Source of the DNA: Chryseosolibacter sp964493505
Lineage (GTDB): Bacteria > Bacteroidota > Bacteroidia > Cytophagales > Cyclobacteriaceae
Direction: 5' to 3'
Assembly: GCA_964493505.1 (NCBI GenBank)
Contig: CAZBNP010000015.1
Span: forward strand, 1 to 64,000
Length of the DNA: 64,000 bases
Below, piece after piece: positions 33,995 through 42,006 of this stretch. A program made the position numbers and the translations under genes. How positions within the stretch are numbered: position 1 is the first letter of the stretch; every line of letters starts with the position of its first letter. Below the pieces are notes generated by a model that was not told where the DNA came from, ran no database searches, and saw nothing but the letters and a program-made list of their open reading frames with translations.

Positions 33995-34903
33995 ATGAGA
34001 CTTTTAGTCCATGGATTATTTCTCGGGGTATTGCTTTTGATCCTCTCAGCTTGCGGTACAGGCAGCAAGACCGAAGATCAGGCCTTTGTTGAGGCGCTTG
34101 ACAATACCGCCATCGAAACCGAAGTCTTCTCCGGTGAAGTGAGTGAAATTCTCAACAGGATTCCCAGCCCCCTCGAAATTTCAGTGATGCTGAAGGAGAC
34201 CGGTAAAAAGTACAATTCCGGATTTCTGAACTCACCCGACAACAGTTCACGCTACAACACCAACTATAAAAGAGCGCTTAACCTGGGTATTTACGGAACA
34301 GACCTGGGTTACACCAACATTTACCAACAAACCCAGGATGGTGTCCGGTATATGTCCTCCATCCGCGATCTGGCGAATGAGCTCAACATCGGCCAGTTTT
34401 TCGAGATGGAAACGATCAGCAGGCTCGTATCAAACAGCAGCGACCTCGATTCACTTCTCCTCATCACAACGCAAAACTTCAACTCGATCAACCACTACCT
34501 GCAAACTGAAAAGCGGTCGCATTTGAGTGTCCTGTTGCTGACCGGCGGATGGCTTGAAGCCCTCCATATCACCTGCGAAGTAGCGAAGGTCAATCCTGAC
34601 AATGAGCAGGTGCAGGAAGTAATCGGAACCCAGAAAATAATATTGGATAACATTATGAATTTGCTGGCCTTCTACAAGGACACCAACAGCAACATGGCCG
34701 GGTTATTCCATGACCTCGAAGGATTAAAGCAATCGTTCGATAATGTTAGCATTACCACGACATACAGGCCTTCGACCTATGAAGTTGTAGGCGGCGTGAT
34801 GGTTGTAAAAGACAACAGCTCAAGCTCGGTAGCAATAACACAAGCCGACATTGAAAGCATAAGGTCAGCAACCCGTACTATTAGAAACAAAATAATAAGC
34901 TAA
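33995..34903 (+). CDS. lipoprotein of unknown function in the SiaABC-transporter cluster
   Basis: A 302-residue precursor with a lipoprotein signal ending LILSAC (lipobox LSAC, Cys at about 20), then GTGSKTEDQAF. The rest is predicted helical, with long segments such as YTNIYQQTQDGVRYMSSIRD and HYLQTEKRSHLSVLLLTGGW. The second residue after Cys is Thr, with no strong retention signal, so outer-membrane location is likely in this phylum. I do not recognise a domain. It follows the ABC gene by 54 bases, with TAACTTTA (a 7-of-8 -7 box) just before its start, so it may have extra transcription of its own. Confidence 0.75.
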   Translation: MRLLVHGLFLGVLLLILSACGTGSKTEDQAFVEALDNTAIETEVFSGEVSEILNRIPSPLEISVMLKETGKKYNSGFLNSPDNSSRYNTNYKRALNLGIYGTDLGYTNIYQQTQDGVRYMSSIRDLANELNIGQFFEMETISRLVSNSSDLDSLLLITTQNFNSINHYLQTEKRSHLSVLLLTGGWLEALHITCEVAKVNPDNEQVQEVIGTQKIILDNIMNLLAFYKDTNSNMAGLFHDLEGLKQSFDNVSITTTYRPSTYEVVGGVMVVKDNSSSSVAITQADIESIRSATRTIRNKIIS

Positions 34904-34918
34904 GCATCATACAGTGTT

Positions 34919-35332
34919 ATGAAGAAGTTATTCGCCTTTGTTGTTTGTGTTCTGTTCACCGGTTTCGCAGCCGTGGCACAGTGTAATTCCGAGACGCTTA
35001 GTTCGCAGTGTATTCCAAAACTCGCGTCAGGGTTCAACTTTCTCAAGAGTTATAAAGTAGAGAAATCCGGGAAGGAGTTCGTGGAATATTCGTATGTCTT
35101 CACCAAGGGAACACAATACATGATCAACGTTTGTGCTCCTGACCAGAATACCGACGGAATTGTCGTCACGCTGTATGATGCGAAACGCAATAAAGTCGCC
35201 AGTAATCAGGTAGATGATCAGTACTACTCCGCCATAGCCTATCCGTGCAATGCGACCGGCATCTATTACATTCAATATACCTTTGATGCGAACTCCGCAT
35301 GCGGCGGGAGCGCCTTAGGATTCAAGCTTTGA
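34919..35332 (+). CDS. small secreted protein of unknown function
   Basis: A 137-residue precursor with signal peptide MKKLFAFVVCVLFTGFAAVAQ. The mature part of about 116 residues has four Cys (CNSE, CIPK, CAPD, CNAT) plus one near the end (ACGGS) and reads like a single beta-sandwich resembling a pre-peptidase C-terminal fold (YSYVFTKGTQYMINVCAPDQ, NATGIYYIQYTFDANSA). It is 15 bases after the lipoprotein gene, so it belongs to the same transcript and is the last gene before the convergent SDR gene. Confidence 0.7.
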   Translation: MKKLFAFVVCVLFTGFAAVAQCNSETLSSQCIPKLASGFNFLKSYKVEKSGKEFVEYSYVFTKGTQYMINVCAPDQNTDGIVVTLYDAKRNKVASNQVDDQYYSAIAYPCNATGIYYIQYTFDANSACGGSALGFKL

Positions 35333-35342
35333 GAATTACGGA

Positions 35343-36101
35343 TTAATCTTCACGCTTTAGTACTACAGCGCTGGCCTGTGCTTTAGGGAAAACGATCAGA
35401 TCAGCGATCACTACGTGATCGGGCACCGAAAGGACATAGAGAATAACATCGGCGATATCACCGCCGGTAAGCGGTTGCACTCTTTCATACACACTGGCAG
35501 CTTTCTCAGCATCACCTTTAAAACGCACTAACGAGAACTCAGTCTCTACCATCCCCGGATGAATGGATGTCACTTTTATGCCGAAAGGGTTCAGATCCAC
35601 GCGCATACCACGTGTTATAGCATCCACCGCGAATTTACTCGCGCAGTAGACATTGCCATTCGGGTACACTTCCTTTCCGGCAATCGAGCCGATATTGATT
35701 ATATGCCCTGATTTCCGGCTCGTCATGCCCTCCATTATCTCATGCGAGACGTAGAGTAATCCTTTCACGTTGATATCGATCATGGCATCCCAGTCATCGA
35801 TGCTGCCCTTGTAAATCGGAGTGAGCCCGTGCGCGTTCCCTGCGTTGTTGATCAAAACATCTACCGTTCTCCACTTTTTATCGAGAGATTGTAATGCTGT
35901 CGCTACCGCAGCACGGTCGCGTACATCAAAAGACAGTGTGGTGACGTCAGTGTCTGCAGCGAGATCTTCGCACAGCTTTTCAAGCCTGTCACGTCGACGT
36001 CCGCAAATAATCAGGTTGTATCCATTCTTCGCCAGCAGGCGCGCAGTAGCCTCTCCGATACCCGACGTGGCACCTGTGATCAACGCAATTCTTTGACTCA
36101 T
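35343..36101 (-). CDS. short-chain dehydrogenase/reductase (YdfG-like)
   Basis: A 252-residue NADP-dependent oxidoreductase of the classical SDR type. The cofactor loop is TGATSGIGEA, with an Arg-rich NADP-binding CGRRRDRLE; NNAG is conserved, and the active site has Ser in INIGSIAGKEV and Tyr-Lys in VYCASKFAVDA. It most resembles the group that includes serine/3-hydroxy acid dehydrogenase YdfG. Its natural substrate cannot be told. Its ATG overlaps the stop of the PorT-like gene as TAATG, so the two are translated together. Confidence 0.9.
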   Translation of the reverse strand: MSQRIALITGATSGIGEATARLLAKNGYNLIICGRRRDRLEKLCEDLAADTDVTTLSFDVRDRAAVATALQSLDKKWRTVDVLINNAGNAHGLTPIYKGSIDDWDAMIDINVKGLLYVSHEIMEGMTSRKSGHIINIGSIAGKEVYPNGNVYCASKFAVDAITRGMRVDLNPFGIKVTSIHPGMVETEFSLVRFKGDAEKAASVYERVQPLTGGDIADVILYVLSVPDHVVIADLIVFPKAQASAVVLKRED

Positions 36102-36856
36102 TATTGGAATAGCAGGTATAGCGTTATTGTATTCGTATTCACCCTCGAAAGGGGTTGTCCATAAACGTTCGTAGTATTTTCGAGAACGTTGACAATACCC
36201 CTCGAAAATCTCAGCTCGGGTGAAAATTTAAAGAGCGGATAATACAAATCAAAACCGAATCCGGCTTCGAGGCTCAGGTTCAGTTCGGCAATCCCGATAT
36301 TATTTGAGCGATTTTCAACTTTCTTCTTGCCCGACGCCTCCAGGCCCGGCTTGAAACCACCGATCATATACATGCGAATATTGCCTCTGCGCTCGGATTT
36401 GTACTTCAACAGAAATGGGAGTTCCACCATCGTGGTCTCGACGAGTTTCTCTACTGTTGGCTGCTCGCTGATATACCGGTACTGAAGTGTATGCTCGTAA
36501 AACGCCACTTTGGGTGTGATCCTGAGGTCCAGCAGATCAGTGATCCGGTAGTTGACGATAAAACCCAGCGAGAAGCCGGCCGACCAGCCGGGCTCGACTG
36601 AATAAACGGAATCCAGGGCCGGGGTGACGAACCTGTCGGCGTATTTGACCTGATAAGCCGTGGAATGCAAACCGATCAAAAACCCGTAGCTAAGCCTGCG
36701 TTCATCGTAGTTTGGGTTGTTCTGGTTCACCCACCTCTTCTTGTATTGGGCAAAGGACTCCTCACCTGTGCCAAAAACCTGCAAAAGGGTAAGAATAACC
36801 AGGGCTACTTTCGGGCCACGTATATAGAACTTATTCCAAATGTGAGCGATTTGCAT
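36101..36856 (-). CDS. porT: PorT-family outer-membrane protein, type IX secretion
   Basis: A 251-residue beta-barrel of the PorT type. The signal peptide ends near FGTGEESFAQ. Strands include DERRLSYGFLIGLHSTAYQV, AGFSLGFIVNYRITDLLDLR and a terminal NTNTITLYLLFQ ending in aromatic residues. PorT proteins belong to the type IX (Por) secretion machinery of Bacteroidota, and the gene commonly lies directly after ubiE/menG, as it does here. Its start lies 52 bases inside the ubiE 3' end, an unusually long overlap. No better downstream Met precedes the signal sequence. Confidence 0.8.
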   Translation of the reverse strand: MQIAHIWNKFYIRGPKVALVILTLLQVFGTGEESFAQYKKRWVNQNNPNYDERRLSYGFLIGLHSTAYQVKYADRFVTPALDSVYSVEPGWSAGFSLGFIVNYRITDLLDLRITPKVAFYEHTLQYRYISEQPTVEKLVETTMVELPFLLKYKSERRGNIRMYMIGGFKPGLEASGKKKVENRSNNIGIAELNLSLEAGFGFDLYYPLFKFSPELRFSRGIVNVLENTTNVYGQPLSRVNTNTITLYLLFQ

Positions 36857-37527
36857 GCAGTCTCTTTAAATCCGACTTTCTCCAGTATATTTTCAAAATC
36901 TGTACCGTCAGGAAATGCCTCTACCGATTCCGGGAGATAGGTATACGCTGACTTGTCATTTGAAATTAAACGACCTAAAGCGGGCAATATGTTTTTGAAA
37001 TAGAAATTATATAGCTGTCGCATGGGAAATTTCCGGGGGCGCGAGAATTCGAGCACCACCAGCAGAGCTCCCGGCTTCATAACACGGAGTATTTCCGCCA
37101 GGCCGTCCTCCAGGTTCTCGAAGTTGCGGACACCGAACCCGACTGTTACCGCGTCAAACGAATTATCCTGAAACTGAAGATCTTCCGAGTCGCCCTTCAG
37201 CAACTCGATTCTGGATGACAGTCCAAGTTTCTCGATTTTCTGGCGACCTACTTTCAACATTCCCTCCGATATGTCTACCCCGGTGATCTTTTGCGGATTT
37301 AGGCTCATAGCCTGAACAGCGAAGTCGCCAGTGCCGGTAGCCACATCCAGAATAAACTGCGGCTTTGCTTCTTTTAATATCCGGATTGCCTTCTTTCGCC
37401 AGATCTTATCAATACCGAGACTGAGTAAATGGTTGAGAAAGTCATAGCGATGGCTGATGTTATTGAACATCTTCGCCACCTGCTCCTTTTTTCCGGCTTT
37501 TTCTTCTTTATAAGGTACAACAGCCAT
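36805..37527 (-). CDS. ubiE: demethylmenaquinone/ubiquinone methyltransferase
   Basis: A 240-residue class I methyltransferase that makes menaquinone from demethylmenaquinone, the final step in menaquinone synthesis in this phylum. ISHRYDFLNHLLSLGIDKIW is the family start, ILDVATGTGDFAVQA the SAM loop, VDISEGMLKVGRQKI the acidic loop and FGVRNFENLEDGLAEILRVM the UbiE signature. It ends over the start of the PorT gene, so the two share an operon with the SDR gene. Confidence 0.94.
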   Translation of the reverse strand: MAVVPYKEEKAGKKEQVAKMFNNISHRYDFLNHLLSLGIDKIWRKKAIRILKEAKPQFILDVATGTGDFAVQAMSLNPQKITGVDISEGMLKVGRQKIEKLGLSSRIELLKGDSEDLQFQDNSFDAVTVGFGVRNFENLEDGLAEILRVMKPGALLVVLEFSRPRKFPMRQLYNFYFKNILPALGRLISNDKSAYTYLPESVEAFPDGTDFENILEKVGFKETACKSLTFGISSIYVARK

Positions 37528-37580
37528 TGGATCCCGAAATAACAGGTCCGAAGGTAGGGCGTTTAACCATACCGATGAAA

Positions 37581-39644
37581 TCAGTTTTGGATCACTTTGA
37601 ATTCAACCCGGCGGTTCAGCTCGCGGCCTTCCTGTTCATCGTCGTTTGACGCCAGCGGCCGGCTTTCGCCATATCCGACAGCCTTCACCCTCCGCGGGTC
37701 AATGCCTTTCTTGGTGAGGAAGTCTTTGACGGCTTCAGCCCGCTTTTGCGACAACGTGCGATTATATTGCCAGTGCCCGTAGCTATCGGTGTGACCTGCA
37801 ATCTCGATTTTGATGTGCGGATTCTGGCGCAGCATCGACTCGAGTTTGTTGAGGTCATTATACGATTCCGTCTTGAACGTAGCCTTGTCGTAGTCGAAAT
37901 AGATATTTCGCAGGACGGATCCAGTTCCCACCTTGAGGCGTCGAAGCTCGACCGTGCGATTCACTATTTCACCACCCGCACCTGCGCCGCGGATATTTAC
38001 ATTCTGGTTAACAAAGGCATATCCTTCTTTCTCTACCGACAGGCGGTAGTCTTTGGCAACCGGGCTGATGATGCGGAACTCGTAGACACCGGGCTCTACC
38101 GGTGACGAACCAACAATAACATTATCGTTCAATCCTTTGAGACCTACTTTAACCGCGAGCGGAGCATTGGTCTCGGCATCGGTAACCTTTACCAGATAGC
38201 GCAACGGTGTAGGCGCCAGTTTTGGTTTCGGCTCAGGCTCTTTCTGCTCCCGGGGCTCTTTTGGTTCTTCCGGCACGTCGGGCTCCGGGTCGTTCTTCAC
38301 GATGACGGGAGTTTCCGGTTCCGCGACCTCCTCGGGTTCAGTGATCATATAAATATCTGTGTAACCGAGACCATCTTCTCTGACGGAAGAGTAATACGCG
38401 CGTTTACCATCGGCAGACGTAATGTAAAAGATATCGTCGTCCGGAGTGTTGATGGGGTAACCAAGGTTTTCGGGCTCACTCCAGTCGTTTTTGACGGGAT
38501 CGTACACAGACCGGAAGATATCATAACTACCCATGTTCTTGTGGCCTTTGCTGCTGAAGTAAAGCGTCACCATATCATAGTCGATGAACGGGCCCTCTTC
38601 GTCAAACGGCGTGTTGATCTTCGGTCCGAGGTTCTTCACATTCCCCCACTGGCCTTTAGCATCTTTGGTTGCACGGTACAAATCCGTTCCGCCTAATCCG
38701 CCGGGGCGGTTACTGGAGAAGTACAGTGTTTTTCCGTCTTTGGAGATCGTAATGGATTTCTCTTCAAACGATGAGTTTATGACACCCGGCAAAGGTACCG
38801 GTGGTGCCCAGCTGCCGTCAGCGTTCTGGTTGCAGTAGTAGATATCACCACCCCCGTTGTCTTTTAGAATATATAGGGTCTTACCATCGGCAGAAAGAGC
38901 GAGGTTGGAGTCGTGGTAAGACGTGTTGACCTTGTCGCCGATATTAGTGGCATAGTTCCATACTCCTCCCGTCTTGCGCGACATGAAAATATCTTCGTAA
39001 GGTTTGTTGTCGTCGGCCACGTTGGGATTTAGGTTGCCGTCACGACGGCGCGTTGTGAATATGATCTCATCCTCCTGCTCGTTCAGCACCGGCGCGTAGT
39101 CTTCAAACTCCGAGTTGATCTCCCTGCCTATATTGATAATTGACAGGTTGCTCGGGTTGGCGACAAATTCCTTTCCGTTAACACATTCGACGATACTCTT
39201 GTCAACAACCTCCATCGCGATTTTATCGGAGCCCTGATAGCTGTTCTTAGCCATCAGCTTTTGCTTGTAGAGGTTGTAGAATTTTATGGCGTTGTCGAAG
39301 TCGAGGCCGTATTGATAGCTCTTTCCGATCCAGTATTCGAGGTCGAACCGATAGTCGGGGTTTTGGCGATAGACACGGAGGAAGTATTTCACCGCCAGGT
39401 CTTTTCCGATAGTGAGTAAATGCAGATAACCTGCATCGAAGTTGGCCTTGATATACGTCGTGTCGAGGTCTGCCGCGAGAACCATCAGTCCACGGACATC
39501 ATCAAGGGCTTGTGAGCCCGCCATCATTTCTTCTGCTACCTGCACGTAATCCCGGGCAGTTTCCTTTGGGTCTTGCTGAGCAAAGACTGAGGTAGAAAGA
39601 AAGAGACTGGTAAAAAAAATCAGTATGCTGCGGATACTGGACAT
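37581..39644 (-). CDS. OmpA-family protein with TPR, PD40 propeller and CRD (PorE-like)
   Basis: A 687-residue outer-membrane-associated protein. The signal peptide ends STSVFAQ. TPR-like helices cover about 30-165. WD40-like PD40 repeats cover about 185-430 (ALSADGKTLYILKDNGGGDI, SKDGKTLYFSSNRPGGLGGT, DMVTLYFSSKGHKNMGSYDI). A Pro/Glu-rich linker is at about 445-475, a carboxypeptidase-regulatory-like domain at 480-555, and an OmpA peptidoglycan-binding domain at 565-687 (IEIAGHTDSYGHWQYNRTLS, NRRVEFKV). This order matches PorE, the type IX secretion anchor, but Cytophagales carry many such proteins, so the symbol is left blank. It lies 53 bases from the ubiE gene start. Confidence 0.8.
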   Translation of the reverse strand: MSSIRSILIFFTSLFLSTSVFAQQDPKETARDYVQVAEEMMAGSQALDDVRGLMVLAADLDTTYIKANFDAGYLHLLTIGKDLAVKYFLRVYRQNPDYRFDLEYWIGKSYQYGLDFDNAIKFYNLYKQKLMAKNSYQGSDKIAMEVVDKSIVECVNGKEFVANPSNLSIINIGREINSEFEDYAPVLNEQEDEIIFTTRRRDGNLNPNVADDNKPYEDIFMSRKTGGVWNYATNIGDKVNTSYHDSNLALSADGKTLYILKDNGGGDIYYCNQNADGSWAPPVPLPGVINSSFEEKSITISKDGKTLYFSSNRPGGLGGTDLYRATKDAKGQWGNVKNLGPKINTPFDEEGPFIDYDMVTLYFSSKGHKNMGSYDIFRSVYDPVKNDWSEPENLGYPINTPDDDIFYITSADGKRAYYSSVREDGLGYTDIYMITEPEEVAEPETPVIVKNDPEPDVPEEPKEPREQKEPEPKPKLAPTPLRYLVKVTDAETNAPLAVKVGLKGLNDNVIVGSSPVEPGVYEFRIISPVAKDYRLSVEKEGYAFVNQNVNIRGAGAGGEIVNRTVELRRLKVGTGSVLRNIYFDYDKATFKTESYNDLNKLESMLRQNPHIKIEIAGHTDSYGHWQYNRTLSQKRAEAVKDFLTKKGIDPRRVKAVGYGESRPLASNDDEQEGRELNRRVEFKVIQN

Positions 39645-39799
39645 CTCTGGAAAAAAATTAGTAATGGGGGCAATTTTTTACTATATACCAGATGCTAATA
39701 TATAAAAAATGAGTGATTTGCCTAACAATTAAAAAATCCGGTAATGCATCCAACCTTACATAATGTTATTTTAGCCTCGAATCATTGGTTTGTGTTTAA

Positions 39800-40399
39800 A
39801 TGGAGATAAAGCAGGCAGAATTCGTCTCAAGTGTTGCCGACGTCGGGAAGTGTCCCCCACCGGGGAAACCCGAATTTGCGTTCATCGGACGGTCAAATGT
39901 GGGGAAATCTTCCTTATTAAACATGCTCACCAACCGGAAGGCGCTAGCCAAGACATCGGGGAGCCCCGGGAAAACTCAGACGATCAATCACTACATTATC
40001 AACGGCGGATGGTACATGGTAGATCTGCCCGGTTATGGCTATGCCCGTGTCAGCAAGGAAAAAAGGGATGGGTTCGGTAAGATCATTGAAGGATATGTAC
40101 TCCGGAGAGACACTCTTTCCTGTCTCTTTATCCTTCTCGATTCGCGCCTTGAGGCGCAGAAGATCGACCTTGCATTCATCCAATGGGCAGGCGAGAAAGA
40201 GATCCCTATCGGACTGGTATTTACAAAAGCCGACAAGCTCACAAAAAACCAGCTTAATAAGAACCTCCGCGCATACCAGGCCACACTCCTGAAGACCTGG
40301 GCCGAGTTACCTCCTGTGTTCATCACTTCTTCGACTGAAAAAACCGGGAGGAGCGAACTTCTGTTATTTATCGAAGAAGCATTGGCACAACAGAAATGA
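39800..40399 (+). CDS. engB: ribosome biogenesis GTP-binding protein YihA/EngB
   Basis: A 199-residue TrmE-Era-type GTPase required for 50S subunit assembly. G1 is GRSNVGKSSLLN (about 32-43), G3 DLPGYGYA, G4 TKADK and G5 the SSTEKTGRSEL segment. The N-terminal EFVSSVADVGKCPPPGKPEF is characteristic. It is separated from the next gene by 30 bases. The region before it (39645-39799) is AT-rich and may contain the promoters for it and for the divergent OmpA-family gene. No exact consensus was found there. Confidence 0.95.
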   Translation: MEIKQAEFVSSVADVGKCPPPGKPEFAFIGRSNVGKSSLLNMLTNRKALAKTSGSPGKTQTINHYIINGGWYMVDLPGYGYARVSKEKRDGFGKIIEGYVLRRDTLSCLFILLDSRLEAQKIDLAFIQWAGEKEIPIGLVFTKADKLTKNQLNKNLRAYQATLLKTWAELPPVFITSSTEKTGRSELLLFIEEALAQQK

Positions 40400-40429
40400 A
40401 ATTGTTTATTTGCCCGCTAATCGTTTACT

Positions 40430-40840
40430 ATGACAATAGCAGATATCGCAACCGTATCAGGAAAAGGCGGATTGTTTAAGGTACTCGCTCCTACAAAGTC
40501 GGGGGTCATCCTGGAGTCGCTCGACGACGCCAAAACAAGAATGGTAGCTACCAGCAACCACCGGTTGTCGCTGCTTAACGAGATCTCGATCTACACCACC
40601 ACAAAGGAAGGCAACACGCCGCTTGAAGACGTTCTCAAGAAAATTCAGAAAGACTTCGGAGATGATACCGGTGTAGACGGCAACTCCGACTCCGACGAAC
40701 TCAAAGCATTCCTGAAGTCAGTGCTTCCGGAATACGACGAAAACCGCGTCTATGTTTCAGATATCAAGAAACTCGTGAAGTGGTACGAAGTGATCCGGAA
40801 ATACGCCCCGGAAGTGTTGAAGGAGGGGAGTGAATCGTGA
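40430..40840 (+). CDS. DUF5606 family protein
   Basis: A 136-residue soluble protein opening MTIADIATVSGKGGLFKVLA and then PTKSGVILESLDDAKTRMVA. The first half is a small beta-rich domain, and the C-terminal half (AFLKSVLPEYDENRVYVSDI) is helical. It is a conserved short family of Bacteroidota with no known function. It follows engB by 30 bases and probably shares its transcript. The fbp gene converges on it. Confidence 0.8.
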   Translation: MTIADIATVSGKGGLFKVLAPTKSGVILESLDDAKTRMVATSNHRLSLLNEISIYTTTKEGNTPLEDVLKKIQKDFGDDTGVDGNSDSDELKAFLKSVLPEYDENRVYVSDIKKLVKWYEVIRKYAPEVLKEGSES

Positions 40841-40927
40841 GTGTTGAATCGCAGCAGCCCCTATGTTGGAAATAGCGATGGGGAGGCATATCGAGCCTTA
40901 GGTCTTTTGCAGGGGTTCGCGCTGCAC

Positions 40928-41956
40928 TCACGACTCACGACTACCCGCCACCGCTCTCTCGACCATCTTCTTCGACCCGACATACAACGGAGTACGCTGA
41001 TGCAGCGTCTGTGGTTCTATTTCCATGATGCGCCGGTGCCCGTCGCTGGCGAGGCCCCCTGCCTGCTCGGCGAGAAACGCCAGGGCATTGCACTCGTATA
41101 TCAGGCGAAGTTTTCCTTCCGGGTCCCGGGTGGTAGCGGGATAAATATAGATACCTCCCTTCAGGAGGTTGCGATGGAAATCAGCAACCAGTGATCCGAT
41201 ATACCTCGCTGTGTACCGCTCGTTCTTGCAGTACCGGAGATAATCTTTAACTCCCTTGTCGAACAGGTTCGACAAGCCTTCGTTAATAGAGTATATTCGT
41301 CCGCCTTCGGGGATCTGCATTTCGGGATGCGAAAGGAAATACTCTCCGAGGCCGGCTTCGTAGGTGAACCCGTTGACACCGTGCCCCGTCGTAAAGACCA
41401 GCATCGTAGACGATCCATAGAGAATGTATCCCGCCGCGATCTGGTCGATACCTTTCTGCATAATATCCTCACGCGTTACCGGACCACCTTGCGGCGTCTT
41501 CCGGCGATAAATCGAAAAGATCGTTCCGATAGAAACGTTGACGTCGATGTTCGAACTTCCGTCGAGAGGATCAATGGCGATAACATACTTCCCGTTACTA
41601 TTCAGGTCTACGCACGCCTCAGACTCTTCCGATATCAGCGCACATGCCTCTCCGCCCTTGGCGAGAGCCCGGGTGAAACGGATGTCGGCGAGGACATCCA
41701 GCTTCTGTTGCTGATCACCGGTGAGATTGGAAGAGCCGGCCGACCCCATGATATCCATCAGGCCTGCCTTGTTCACCTCCCTGTTTACAACTTTGGAGGC
41801 GAGCGCTATATCGCGCAGCAATTGCGACAACTCACCGCTGGCAAATTGAAACTGGTCCTGGTTGTTCTTGATGAAGCGGTCCAGCGCTGTACCGATAGAG
41901 TGCGCAATACGCGAACTTTCGATTGTTGTGTACGTCTTATTCAAAGATCTTTGCAT
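40928..41956 (-). CDS. fbp: fructose-1,6-bisphosphatase, class I
   Basis: The gluconeogenic phosphatase, fructose-1,6-bisphosphate to fructose-6-phosphate, 342 residues. The metal and catalytic motif DPLDGSSNIDVNVSIGTIFS lies at about residues 127-146, and the allosteric and sugar-binding segments are YIGSLVADFHRNLLKGGIYI and KLRLIYECNALAFLAEQAGG. Both show that the enzyme is complete. Divergent from aspartate kinase, with a 50-base shared promoter gap. Confidence 0.95.
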   Translation of the reverse strand: MQRSLNKTYTTIESSRIAHSIGTALDRFIKNNQDQFQFASGELSQLLRDIALASKVVNREVNKAGLMDIMGSAGSSNLTGDQQQKLDVLADIRFTRALAKGGEACALISEESEACVDLNSNGKYVIAIDPLDGSSNIDVNVSIGTIFSIYRRKTPQGGPVTREDIMQKGIDQIAAGYILYGSSTMLVFTTGHGVNGFTYEAGLGEYFLSHPEMQIPEGGRIYSINEGLSNLFDKGVKDYLRYCKNERYTARYIGSLVADFHRNLLKGGIYIYPATTRDPEGKLRLIYECNALAFLAEQAGGLASDGHRRIMEIEPQTLHQRTPLYVGSKKMVERAVAGSRES

Positions 41957-41970
41957 ACCTTAACACTGTT

Positions 41971-41978
41971 CAAATTTA
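41971..41978 (-). promoter_or_regulatory. -7 promoter element for fbp
   Basis: The minus strand reads TAAATTTG, an exact match to TAnnTTTG, with a TTG 19 bases upstream. It ends 14 bases before the fbp start codon. The divergent aspartate kinase gene starts at 42007 and must use the same 50 bp. Confidence 0.45.
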
Positions 41979-42006
41979 GTCCGCAATCGTTTGATTACAA
42001 TCAAAA

